Source: Lentzea aerocolonigenes (GTDB lineage: Bacteria; Actinomycetota; Actinomycetes; Mycobacteriales; Pseudonocardiaceae). Taken from it: a stretch of 22,501 nucleotides of DNA. The notes under the pieces were generated by a model that was given only the letters and a program-made list of their open reading frames with translations, did no database searches and was not told the origin of the DNA. Of the stretch, positions 13,817 to 22,249 are shown piece by piece. The translations under genes were made by a program, and so were the position numbers. Numbering within the stretch: the first letter of the stretch is position 1; each line of letters starts with the position of its first letter. The stretch lies in assembly GCF_000955955.1 (NCBI RefSeq), contig NZ_JYJG01000096.1:1-22501 (forward strand), given 5' to 3'.

Positions 13817-13860
13817 ACAGCCGACGAGTAAGACTGTTCCACTATCGGTAAACCCTGTTC
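13815..13860. promoter_or_regulatory. Hexamer repeats upstream of the moxR operon
   Basis: GAACAG (13815-13820) is the inverted complement of CTGTTC at 13834-13839, and CTGTTC recurs at 13855-13860, two helical turns (21 bases) later. This 61-base gap must hold the moxR promoter or terminator signals. The spacing does not fit an actinobacterial SOS box (GAAC-N4-GTTC). Operator function is a guess. Confidence 0.3.
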
Positions 13861-13877
13861 TGCATGGAGGCCCGCAC

Positions 13878-14923
<1,046 letters not shown>

Positions 14924-14927
<4 letters not shown>

Positions 14928-15868
14928 GCCGGGAGAAAGCGACCGAGCGTCCGTCGTGGGCGCCGCCCATCCTGCGCGGCGTCCGCATGGAAGCCGCGTT
15001 GCGCATGCTGGAGCTCGACGTCCGGCGCCGTCTCGACGGCTTGCTGCAGGGCAACCACCTCGGCCTCGTGCCGGGTCCCGGCACCGAACCGGGTGAGGCC
15101 AGGACCTACCAGCCCGGCGACGACGTGCGCCGGATGGACTGGGCGGTCACTGCGCGCACGACGGTCCCGCACATCCGCGAGACGGTCGCGGACCGCGAGC
15201 TGGAGACGTGGGTGGCGATGGACCTGTCGCCGTCGCTCGACTTCGGCACGGCGGCCTGCGAGAAGCGCGACCTGGCGATCGCCGCGATGGCCGCGGTCGC
15301 GCACCTGACGCGTGGTGGCGGCAACCGGATCGGCGCGGCGGTCTCGACGGGCGCGGACAACCTCCGCATCCCGGCGCGCGGCGGTCTCGCCCACGCGCGG
15401 GGCATGATCCGCAAGATCGCCGAGATGCCACGCGCGGAAGAGGGCACCCGCGGCGACCTGGCCGCGTTGCTGGAGCAGCTGCGCCGCCCGCCACGCCGGC
15501 GCGGGCTGATCGTGGTGATCTCGGACTTCCTCGGTGGCATGGAGTGGCAACGGCCGCTGCGCGCGTTGTCCGCGCGGCACGACATCGTCGCCATCGAGAT
15601 CGTCGACCCGCGTGACGTCGACCTGCCAGAGGTCGGCACGGTCGTGCTGTCCGACCCGGAGAGCGGGCGGCAGCGCGAGGTCACGGCGTCCGCGTTGCTG
15701 CGCAAGGAGTTCAACGCGGCGGCCGCGGAACATCGGGCCGAGGTGGCGGCGGGGCTGCGGCGTGCGGGTGCCGGGCATCTGGTGCTGCGAACCGATTCCG
15801 ACTGGATCGCGGACACGGTCCGTTTCGTGGTGGCGCGCAAGCGCCGCTGGTCTGGGGGTGTCGCATGA
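14924..15868 (+). CDS. DUF58 domain protein (MoxR operon)
   Basis: 314 aa soluble protein. The DUF58 signature is at residues 62-75: YQPGDDVRRMDWAV. It is followed by a VWA-like metal site DLSPSLDFG (Asp100, Ser102, Ser104) and a second strand LIVVISDFLGG. Such proteins bind the VWA partner and MoxR and are thought to be substrates or adaptors in envelope stress or cell-wall functions. The GTG start (14924) overlaps the moxR stop by 4 bases and its own stop overlaps the VWA start (ATGA), so all three are translationally coupled. It corresponds to mycobacterial Rv1480 by family and gene order. Confidence 0.93.
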
Positions 15869-16830
15869 GCTTTTCCAACTTCGTCGCCCCGTGGTGGTTC
15901 CTGCTGCTGATCGGCGTCGCGCTGCTGACCGCCGGATACGTGGTGGCGCAACGGATCCGCCGCAAGCGGGTGCTGCGGTTCACGAACCTGGAGCTGCTGG
16001 AGAGGGTCGCGCCCAAGCGGGAACGCTGGTCGCGGCACGTCCCGGCGGCGTTCCTGCTGGCCGCCCTGGCTCTGCTGACGGTCGCACTGGCCGGCCCGAC
16101 GGCCGAGCAACGGGTGCCGCGCAACCGGGCGACCGTCATGCTCGTGGTCGACGTGTCGCTGTCCATGAAGGCCACGGACATCAAGCCCTCCCGGCTGGAG
16201 GCCGCGCAGTCGGCCGCGAAGTCGTTCACCGAGGGCCTCACACCGGGCATCAACCTGGGCCTGATCTCCTTCGCCGGCTCCGCGACGGTGCTGGTGGCGC
16301 CGACGACGGACCGCCCGGCCGTCACGCAGTCGATCGACGGGCTCAAGCTCGCCCAGTCGACCGCGACCGGCGACGCGCTGGTGGCCGCGATGGCCTCGAT
16401 CGACTCGTTCGGCAAGGTCGTCGGTGGCGCCGAGGGCCCGCCGCCCGCCCGCATCGTGCTGATGACGGACGGCAAGGAGACCGTGGGCACCCGCAAGGCG
16501 TTCGACGCGGCCGAGGACGCGAAGAAGGCCGGGATCCCGATCTCCACGATCTCGTTCGGCACCGAGGACGGCGTGGTCGACATCGAGGGCCGCTCGCAGT
16601 CCGTGCCGGTCGACGACGACTCCATGAAGGAGATCGCGAAGCTCTCCGGCGGCGAGTTCTTCAAGGCGGCGTCGGCCGAGGAGCTGCGCCGGGTGTACGA
16701 CACGCTCGGTGAGCAGATCGGCTACGAGAAGAAGCAGGCGGACGCGTCGAAGCCGTGGCTGTTGCTCGGCACGATGACGGCGATGTTCGCCGCCGCGGCC
16801 GCTTTGCTCCTGGGGCAGAGACTTCCTTAG
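15865..16830 (+). CDS. Membrane-anchored VWA domain protein (BatA-like)
   Basis: 321 aa. Membrane segments are at about 9-28 and 60-77, and a third at about 297-318. The VWA domain between them faces outside the cytoplasm or the membrane surface and has an intact MIDAS motif: LVVDVSLSM (Asp96, Ser98, Ser100), a Thr in QSTATGDAL, and Asp in LMTDGKE. It is the third gene of the coupled moxR-DUF58-VWA operon, overlapping DUF58 by 4 bases, and corresponds to mycobacterial Rv1481. In mycobacteria the next genes are fabG1-inhA; here the operon ends in a 4-base overlap with a convergent reductase gene, so that linkage is absent. Confidence 0.93.
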   Translation: MSFSNFVAPWWFLLLIGVALLTAGYVVAQRIRRKRVLRFTNLELLERVAPKRERWSRHVPAAFLLAALALLTVALAGPTAEQRVPRNRATVMLVVDVSLSMKATDIKPSRLEAAQSAAKSFTEGLTPGINLGLISFAGSATVLVAPTTDRPAVTQSIDGLKLAQSTATGDALVAAMASIDSFGKVVGGAEGPPPARIVLMTDGKETVGTRKAFDAAEDAKKAGIPISTISFGTEDGVVDIEGRSQSVPVDDDSMKEIAKLSGGEFFKAASAEELRRVYDTLGEQIGYEKKQADASKPWLLLGTMTAMFAAAAALLLGQRLP

Positions 16831-17360
16831 GGCCTGCCGTAGATCAGCTCGACAACGCCGTTCCCGAACGCCCTGGTGCTCTTGAGCGCCAGGGCGATCG
16901 GCTTCTTGAAGAACGGTGTGCCGGCGCCGATCGCGACCGGGTTGAGGTAGAGGCGGACCTCGTCGATCAGGTCGTGCTCGAAGAACGACCCCACCAGCTG
17001 CGCGCCGCCGACCATGCTGTCGCCGGGCCACGCCCTGACCTCGTCCGGGTCGATCTCGCGCCTGACCTCGGTGTTCCACTCGGTGGTCTCGAGCGTCCGC
17101 GAATAGACGATCTTCGGCATCGCCCGCCAGATCCTGCCGAAGTCGTGCATCGGTCGCGGCCACTCCGGGTGCTCGTCGGTGTGCGGCCACGCTTCGAGCA
17201 TCGTCTCGTGGTTGCGGCGGCCGTCGACGAACCGGCTCATCTTCGCGAGCTCTTCGTTGAAGTGCTCGTGCATCTCGTCGTCGACGTGGTGCCAGCCGAT
17301 GTCGTGGTCCGGACCCTCCATGCAGCCGTCCAGCGAGATCGACGTCATCGTGATGATCAT
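16827..17360 (-). CDS. RibD C-terminal/DHFR-like reductase family protein
   Basis: 177 aa single-domain protein of the dihydrofolate reductase-like (RibD_C) superfamily. It begins MIITMTSISLDGCMEG, the usual first strand, then has DGRRNHETMLEAWP (the GRxTxE-type block), PKIVYSRTL, DSMVGGAQLVGSFFEHDLIDEVRLYLNPVAIGAGTPFF, the typical NADPH-fold ending. Most such actinobacterial proteins have unknown substrates. The ATG 17360 has a strong AGGAGG Shine-Dalgarno 8 bases upstream and overlaps the stop of the TAXI lipoprotein gene (ATGA), so it is the last gene of the regulator-kinase-TAXI operon. It converges on the VWA gene with a 4-base overlap. Confidence 0.88.
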   Translation of the reverse strand: MIITMTSISLDGCMEGPDHDIGWHHVDDEMHEHFNEELAKMSRFVDGRRNHETMLEAWPHTDEHPEWPRPMHDFGRIWRAMPKIVYSRTLETTEWNTEVRREIDPDEVRAWPGDSMVGGAQLVGSFFEHDLIDEVRLYLNPVAIGAGTPFFKKPIALALKSTRAFGNGVVELIYGRP

Positions 17361-18271
17361 CCGTGCAACCTCCTGTATTCCGCCGCCGCGCCAGGGTGCA
17401 GTGGAACTCTGCCGGTGTCGATGAGGCTGCGCACGTCGAGGTACTGGGTGCCGAGCGCCTGGTCCGGAACGAGGTCCGCGGCGTTCTCGACCAGCAGCCG
17501 CACGACGGCGCTCGCGTACCCGTCGCTCAGGTCCGGGCGGCACACCAGCAGGTTCGGGGTGCCGATCGTGGGGATGTCGGCCTGCGAGCCGTACACACCC
17601 GTGCGGACGTCGACGCGTTCGTAGACCTTGCCGTAGTCCTGCCGCAGCCTGGGCAGGAACGTGTCGAGCGGGAGCAGCCTGATGCCGCTCGCCTTGTTCA
17701 GTTCGGGGGTCGGGACGCCGCCGGACCACAGCAGGGCCGCGATCTCGCCTGCCTGCAACGCGTCGATGGCGTTGCGCAACGGATAGTGCTGCTCCTGCAC
17801 GCCCAGCGCCAGCCGCTCGCCCTGCAACGAGGCACCGGATCCGGCCGCGCCCAGCGACACCCGTTCGCCGATCAGGTCGGCCGGGGTCCGGTAAGGCGAG
17901 TTCTCGAGGACGACCAGCTGCAAGTAGTTCTCGTAGACGCGGCCGAGGGCGACCAGGCCGGTTTCCATGTGGGCGCTGTCGCTCAACGTCAGGCCCAGGT
18001 CCGCGGTGCCTTCGCGGAGGTGTTTGAGGTTGTCGGCGCTGCCACCGGTCTGGAGCGGCGTGATCGTCAACGGGCTGGGGGACAGGCGGGAGAGCAGGGC
18101 CGCGAAGTCGTTGTAGAAGCCGCCGGGTTCGCCGCCCGCGATCCTGATCGTGCCGGAGGGTTCGCTGGAGCTGCAGGCCGCGAGCGCGAGGGCGCCCAAC
18201 AGGAAGGTTCGCCGCTTCAGCACGGCGCCTCGGCCGGGTGGGGACGCGGGAGGAACGGGCCGGGGCCTCAC
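17357..18271 (-). CDS. TAXI-family solute-binding lipoprotein
   Basis: 304 aa from GTG 18271. A Tat-like lipoprotein signal, KRRTFLLGALALAAC, ends in a lipobox with Cys33. The TAXI (TRAP-associated extracytoplasmic immunogenic) fold follows: TIRIAGGEPGGFYNDFAALLS at the first ligand strand, LQTGGSADNLKHLREGTADLGLTLSD, RTPADLIGERVSLGAAGSGAS and a C-terminal TIGTPNLLVCRPDLSD. TAXI proteins bind glutamate, 2-oxoglutarate or other organic acids outside the membrane. No TRAP membrane subunit gene is adjacent. GTG 18271 overlaps the sensor-kinase stop (coupled); GTG 18223 would give a tidier signal peptide and is an alternative. Co-transcription with a two-component system suggests it presents a ligand to the kinase, or serves the divergent MHS transporter. 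Confidence 0.88.
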   Translation of the reverse strand: MRPRPVPPASPPGRGAVLKRRTFLLGALALAACSSSEPSGTIRIAGGEPGGFYNDFAALLSRLSPSPLTITPLQTGGSADNLKHLREGTADLGLTLSDSAHMETGLVALGRVYENYLQLVVLENSPYRTPADLIGERVSLGAAGSGASLQGERLALGVQEQHYPLRNAIDALQAGEIAALLWSGGVPTPELNKASGIRLLPLDTFLPRLRQDYGKVYERVDVRTGVYGSQADIPTIGTPNLLVCRPDLSDGYASAVVRLLVENAADLVPDQALGTQYLDVRSLIDTGRVPLHPGAAAEYRRLHG

Positions 18272-19572
18272 AGCAGTGGCTCCTTCGGCAGCTTCACCGT
18301 GACCACCAGCCCGCCATCCGAGTGCAGCGCCAGCGTTCCGTCGTGCGCCGTCACGATCTTGTCCGCGATCGCCAGCCCCAGCCCGGTCCCGCGCTGGGAG
18401 TCGTCACCGCGCCAGAACCGTTCCGTGGCGTGCTTGATGTCCTTTTTGGACAGGCCTGGCCCGTTGTCTCGAACCGTGAGCGTCGCACGGTCGCAGACCA
18501 CCGTGATCTCGTGGCCGCCGTACTTGATAGCGTTGTCCAGCAACACGTCCAGCACCTGCGCGAGGTCCGACACCGCGCACTGCACCAGGCCGGGCGCACG
18601 GTCGTCGACCGTGATCGTCACGCCCGCCGCATGAGCCGCCGCACGCCACGCGTCGACCCGGTCGTGCGCCACGACCTGCAGGTCGGCCAGTTCGGGTTCG
18701 ACGCCGCCCGCCGCGCGTTCGGTGGCCGTGCTTTCCGCCGAGGCCAGCGCCAGAAGCCCGTCCAGCAACGACTCCAGCCGCTCGACCTCGGTGAGCAGCG
18801 AGCCGTTGGACGGCAGCATGTCGACGCGCAGACGCAACGCCGCCATCGGGTTGCGCAGCTGGTGCGACGCGTCAGCGATCAGCCGTCGTTGCTGGTCGGC
18901 GGCCTCGGCGACGGCATCCGACATGCGGTTGAACGACTCGGACAACGCCCGCAGCTCGGCCGGTCCCGCGGTGTCGGCGACGTGCGTGCGTCGCTGGCCC
19001 TCCGCGACCGCTCGCACGCCCCGGTCGAGCTCCTTGAGAGGGCGCAGCAGCCAGCGGGCGACCACCAGCGCCAGCAGCACGCACGCGCATGCCGCCAGCA
19101 ACGCCCCTGCCAGCACGATCGCCCACCGCCGGGCCACGTCCAGGGCGGCCACCGAGGTCGAGGCACGCATGACCACGGCTCCGGCGACCTTCGTGCCGGT
19201 GCCGACAGGGCGGGCGAACAGGACGTCGCCGCCGTTCCAGGGCATGACCGTCGGCACGGGCGCGGCGGGCTGGTTGCGCAGCGCGGCGTCGATCTGGGGT
19301 GACACGTCGGCGATCTTCATGCCCGCCTCGACGACGGGTTCGCCGGCCGCGTTGACGACCACGACCTCCTCGCCGTAGATCTCGTTGTACCGCAACGCCT
19401 CGGACACCACGACGTCGGCGGGCAGGGTGGCGAAGCGGTCGAGGTCCGCGGTGCGGCTGATCACGAACTGCTGGGTGCGCTCCTTCGCCGTGCTCATCAG
19501 CAGCGGGAAGGCGAACGCGGTGACGGCCGAGAGCGAGAACAGCAGCAGCACCAACAGAAGCCGTTGCCGCAT
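18268..19572 (-). CDS. Sensor histidine kinase
   Basis: 434 aa membrane kinase. Membrane segment 1 is at about 4-26, an extracellular sensor region at about 27-148, segment 2 at about 150-172, HAMP at about 173-225. The dimerisation/phosphoacceptor helix is ADASHQLRNPMAALRLRVD with His237. The ATP-binding domain shows LDNAIKYG (N box), RDNGPGLS (G1), ERFWRGDDSQRGTGLGLAI (F and G2). It has no PAS domain; the ligand is probably sensed in the extracellular loop, perhaps through the TAXI lipoprotein encoded next. It starts directly after the response-regulator stop, with no gap, and its own stop overlaps the TAXI start. Confidence 0.94.
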   Translation of the reverse strand: MRQRLLLVLLLFSLSAVTAFAFPLLMSTAKERTQQFVISRTADLDRFATLPADVVVSEALRYNEIYGEEVVVVNAAGEPVVEAGMKIADVSPQIDAALRNQPAAPVPTVMPWNGGDVLFARPVGTGTKVAGAVVMRASTSVAALDVARRWAIVLAGALLAACACVLLALVVARWLLRPLKELDRGVRAVAEGQRRTHVADTAGPAELRALSESFNRMSDAVAEAADQQRRLIADASHQLRNPMAALRLRVDMLPSNGSLLTEVERLESLLDGLLALASAESTATERAAGGVEPELADLQVVAHDRVDAWRAAAHAAGVTITVDDRAPGLVQCAVSDLAQVLDVLLDNAIKYGGHEITVVCDRATLTVRDNGPGLSKKDIKHATERFWRGDDSQRGTGLGLAIADKIVTAHDGTLALHSDGGLVVTVKLPKEPLL

Positions 19573-20232
19573 CTATTCACCGAGCCGGTAGCCGAAACCG
19601 CGGATCGTGTGCAGCAGGCCCGGCCGGTCGAGCTTGGCGCGCAGCTGTGTGAGGTGGACGTCGAGAGTCCGTGACACCGCCACGAAGGCGTTGCCCCACA
19701 CCTCGTCCATGAGCTGCTGCCGGCTGACCGCGGTGCCCGGCCGGCGGGCCAGCACCGCCAGCACGTCGAACTCCTTGGTGGTCAACGAGATCTCGCGCCC
19801 ACCGACCACGACCTGACGGCTCTGCAGGTCGATCTCCACATCGGACACCCGCACGACGTCGTCCGGCTCCTGCGACCGGGCCGCACTGCGCCGCGCCACC
19901 GCGTCGATGCGGGCCAGCAGCTCGGCCAGCCGCACGGGCTTGATCAGGTAGTCGTCCGCGCCGAGCCGGAGTCCCCTGACGACGGTCCGCTCGTCGCCGC
20001 GCGCGGTCAGCACGAGCACCGGCACCGGGTCGATCTTGCGGAGCTTGCGCAGCACCTCCAGGCCGTCCTGGTCGGGCAGGCCGAGGTCGAGCAGCACCAC
20101 GTCGGCGTCGCGGTGGGCGATCAACGCGTCGGCGCCCCTGCGCACGCGGGCAGGCCGGTGGCCGTTCGCCCGCAGCGCTTCCACCAGGGCGTCGGCGACA
20201 CCGTCGTCGTCTTCGACCAACAGCACCCGCAT
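19573..20232 (-). CDS. OmpR/PhoB-family response regulator
   Basis: 219 aa. The receiver domain (1-115) has acidic pocket residues in MRVLLVEDDD, phosphoacceptor Asp49 in DVVLLDLGLP, and Lys in DDYLIKPV. The winged-helix output domain (about 130-219) shows ISLTTKEFDVLAVLARRPG, VSRTLDVHLTQLRAKL and IRGFGYRLGE. ATG 20232 is chosen because MRVLLVEDD is the usual N-terminus and GATACT (20239-20244, minus) lies 6 bases upstream; ATG 20250 would add six residues and lie upstream of that -10. First gene of the operon, divergent from the MHS transporter across a gap of about 105 bp, which it probably controls. Confidence 0.94.
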   Translation of the reverse strand: MRVLLVEDDDGVADALVEALRANGHRPARVRRGADALIAHRDADVVLLDLGLPDQDGLEVLRKLRKIDPVPVLVLTARGDERTVVRGLRLGADDYLIKPVRLAELLARIDAVARRSAARSQEPDDVVRVSDVEIDLQSRQVVVGGREISLTTKEFDVLAVLARRPGTAVSRQQLMDEVWGNAFVAVSRTLDVHLTQLRAKLDRPGLLHTIRGFGYRLGE

Positions 20233-20238
20233 GGGAGC

Positions 20239-20244
20239 AGTATC
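20239..20244 (-). promoter_or_regulatory. -10 element of the two-component operon (leaderless)
   Basis: GATACT on the minus strand, close to the TATAAT consensus, followed by GCTCCC and ATG 20232. No Shine-Dalgarno precedes this ATG. A clear -35 is not visible, as expected for a promoter activated by a regulator. Confidence 0.5.
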
Positions 20245-20264
20245 GGCCATGACGAACGTTTCCT

Positions 20265-20280
20265 GCGCGTGGCGACGCGC
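20265..20280. promoter_or_regulatory. Palindrome in the divergent regulator/transporter gap
   Basis: GCGCGT, 4 bases, ACGCGC: perfect 6-bp arms inside the region dividing the response-regulator and MHS transporter genes. Next to it, AAGTGACTGTAAAG (20283-20296) is locally AT-rich and could hold the transporter -10 or regulator half-sites. The binding protein is not known. Confidence 0.3.
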
Positions 20281-20348
20281 CTAAGTGACTGTAAAGAAGC
20301 GTCGGCCCAGGTTGTGGGGGGTGCGGCGACGTCGGGATGGTGTCCGGC

Positions 20349-21641
20349 ATGACAGTCGTTGCGGAGAAACGCGCCGAGCGCCGAGTGGTGGCGAACGTGC
20401 TGCGCGGATCAGTCGGGAACTTGATCGAGTGGTACGACTGGTACGCGTACACCGCGTTCAGCATCTACTTCGCGGCGGCGTTCTTCCCCAAGGGCGACCA
20501 GACCGCGCAGCTGCTCAACACCGCCGCCGTGTTCGCGGTCGGCTTCCTCATGCGACCGCTGGGAGGCTGGCTGCTCGGCCGTTACGCCGACCGGCACGGC
20601 CGCCGGGCCGCGCTGACGTTGTCGGTCACGCTGATGGCGTTCGGCTCGCTGATCATCGCGCTGACCCCGTCGTACGCGACGATCGGTGTCGCGGCGCCGG
20701 TCCTGCTCGTGCTCGCGCGGTTGCTGCAGGGCCTGTCGGTCGGTGGTGAGTACGCGACCTCGGCGACCTATCTGTCCGAAGTGGCCTCTCCGGCGAAGCG
20801 TGGTTTCTACTCCAGCTTCCAGTACGTGACGCTGACCGCCGGGCAGCTGGTGGCGCTGGGCGTGCAGATCGTGTTGCAGCAGTTCCTCACCAAGCCCGAG
20901 ATGTCGTCGTGGGGCTGGCGGATCGCGTTCGTGATCGGGGCGACCGGCGCGATCATCGTGATGTGGCTGCGACGCGGGATGGACGAGTCGGAGAGCTTCG
21001 AGAAGCAGCAGCAGGAAAGCTCCGACAAGGGCACCTTCAAGGCGTTGCTCAAGCACCCCAAGGAATGCCTGCTCGTCGTCGGCCTGACGCTGGGCGGCAC
21101 GGTCGCGTTCTACACGTACACGACCTACCTGCAGAAGTTCATGGTCAACACCAGCAAGATCGACGCGGCCACGGTCAGCTGGATCAACTTCGCGGCGCTG
21201 CTGGTGTTCGTGGTGCTGCAGCCGATCGCGGGCGCGCTGTCCGACCGGATCGGCCGTCGTCCGCTGCTGCTCGGGTTCGGTGTGCTGGGCACGCTGGCGA
21301 CCGTGCCGCTGCTGTCGATGCTCGCGAGGACTTCCGAGGCGTTCCCGGCGTTCCTGCTGATGCTCGGAGGCCTGGTGATCGTCACCGGCTACACGTCGAT
21401 CAACGCGATCGTGAAGGCCGAGCTGTTCCCGACGAACATCCGCGCGCTGGGTGTCGGTCTGCCGTACGCGCTGACCGTGGCGATCTTCGGCGGCACGGCC
21501 GAGTACGTGGCGCTGTGGTTCAAGCAGGCCGGCCACGAGTCGGTGTTCTTCTACTACGTCGCCGGGTGCGTGCTGATCTCGTTGCTGGTCTACGGGTTCA
21601 TGCGCGAGACCTCGAAGGACTCGGTGCTGGACAAGGGGTGA
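20349..21641 (+). CDS. MHS-family (KgtP-like) proton symporter, MFS
   Basis: 430 aa, twelve predicted membrane helices. It belongs to the metabolite:H+ symporter group: GNLIEWYDWYAYTAFSIYFA...FFPKGDQTAQLL...GFLMRPLGGWLLGRYADRHGRR closely follows E. coli KgtP (2-oxoglutarate permease), and RLLQGLSVGGEY is the second MHS signature. The second half repeats the MFS loop as DRIGRRPLLL. Likely substrate is a dicarboxylate or related organic acid (family inference). ATG 20349 (MTVVAEKR) is used; ATG 20337 and GTG 20340 are in-frame alternatives and no start has a convincing Shine-Dalgarno. It is divergent from the two-component/TAXI operon and ends at a strong terminator. Confidence 0.92.
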   Translation: MTVVAEKRAERRVVANVLRGSVGNLIEWYDWYAYTAFSIYFAAAFFPKGDQTAQLLNTAAVFAVGFLMRPLGGWLLGRYADRHGRRAALTLSVTLMAFGSLIIALTPSYATIGVAAPVLLVLARLLQGLSVGGEYATSATYLSEVASPAKRGFYSSFQYVTLTAGQLVALGVQIVLQQFLTKPEMSSWGWRIAFVIGATGAIIVMWLRRGMDESESFEKQQQESSDKGTFKALLKHPKECLLVVGLTLGGTVAFYTYTTYLQKFMVNTSKIDAATVSWINFAALLVFVVLQPIAGALSDRIGRRPLLLGFGVLGTLATVPLLSMLARTSEAFPAFLLMLGGLVIVTGYTSINAIVKAELFPTNIRALGVGLPYALTVAIFGGTAEYVALWFKQAGHESVFFYYVAGCVLISLLVYGFMRETSKDSVLDKG

Positions 21642-21647
21642 GACCAC

Positions 21648-21680
21648 GCGGAGGGCGGCCATGCGGCGGCCGCCCTCCGC
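21648..21680. terminator. Bidirectional hairpin terminator
   Basis: GCGGAGGGCGGC (21648-21659) pairs perfectly with GCCGCCCTCCGC (21669-21680), 12 bp with a 9-base loop, 7 bases after the MHS transporter stop and 8 bases beyond the end of the convergent small-protein cluster (21688). It can serve both. Confidence 0.8.
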
Positions 21681-21687
21681 CTTCCGT

Positions 21688-21823
21688 CTAACAGCGTTCT
21701 TCAGCCCAGTCGCCGACGGTGATCGTGGTGTCGTTCCAGAGGGTTGTACTCCGCCTGCGCCGTGCCCGTGACGGACACGGCGAGGGCGGTGGCCGCCAGT
21801 ACGGCGGGCCCGATCTTCTTCAT
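21688..21823 (-). pseudogene. Decayed third copy of the small secreted Cys protein
   Basis: ATG 21823 starts a signal peptide (MKKIGPAVLAATALAVSVTG, cut at AQA-EYN) two bases after the stop of the previous copy. The original frame then runs 13 unrelated residues to TGA at 21701. In the next frame the sequence reads TLWNDTTITVGDWAEERC and stops at TAG (21688-21690), matching the EERC/DERC ending of the other two copies. The central 85 or so residues (FKGCNKNW...VWDSW, Cys pair) are absent. The simplest reading is an internal deletion plus a frameshift. A 40-aa secreted peptide from the original frame remains possible. Confidence 0.6.
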
Positions 21824-21825
21824 CT

Positions 21826-22248
21826 TCAGCACCGCTCGTCCGTGCTGCCGTGGAGGTCGTGGCCCGACGGCCAGAGGACGTCGCCCACGGCCCTGGTGCA
21901 CTGGCTCAGCGTGCTGGCGCCGGTGGACCACACCGCCTGCTGGCCGCGGTCACCACCGTTGTAGTCGATCGCCTCGGAACCGGTGCGCGTCCAGATGGCG
22001 GCGCGCAGGTAGAAGTCCCGGTGGTTGGCGCGCCACGAGTCCCAGACGTAGATGTACGCCCAGTTCTTGTTGCACCCCTTGAACTGCTTGACCGACGCGA
22101 CGGTGTCGTCGCCGTTCTTCAGGTACTTGGTCGAACCGATCTGGGTGACCCCGCTGGGGCACTTCGGGTTCGTCTCGGCGTGCGCGACACCGGTGAAGGT
22201 CATCCCGACGGCCGCCGCCGCCAGCGCCACAGCACTCAGTTTCCTCAC
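21826..22248 (-). CDS. Small secreted four-cysteine protein of unknown family
   Basis: 140 aa from GTG 22248, one base after the stop of the preceding copy. Residues 1-24 are a signal peptide (LSAVALAAAAVGMTF, cut after AHA). The mature 116 residues contain four cysteines (30, 59, 117, 140), the last being the C-terminal residue, and an aromatic stretch FKGCNKNWAYIYVWDSW (57-72), GDRGQQAVWSTGASTLSQC, STDERC. It is probably a disulfide-stabilised beta-rich extracellular protein. I do not recognise the family. The next gene upstream (22250-22501) is a clear paralogue and the next downstream (21688-21823) a decayed one, so these are tandem duplicates in one transcript. Confidence 0.8.
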   Translation of the reverse strand: MRKLSAVALAAAAVGMTFTGVAHAETNPKCPSGVTQIGSTKYLKNGDDTVASVKQFKGCNKNWAYIYVWDSWRANHRDFYLRAAIWTRTGSEAIDYNGGDRGQQAVWSTGASTLSQCTRAVGDVLWPSGHDLHGSTDERC

Positions 22249-22249
22249 G

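Noticed and set aside
13815..13839. SOS (LexA) box before moxR
   Set aside because: GAACAG and CTGTTC are 13 bases apart; the actinobacterial box needs GAAC-N4-GTTC.
15106..17190. 694-codon minus-strand open frame antisense to DUF58 and VWA
   Set aside because: Shadow composition with no motif; both sense genes have full catalytic or metal-binding motifs and coupled starts.
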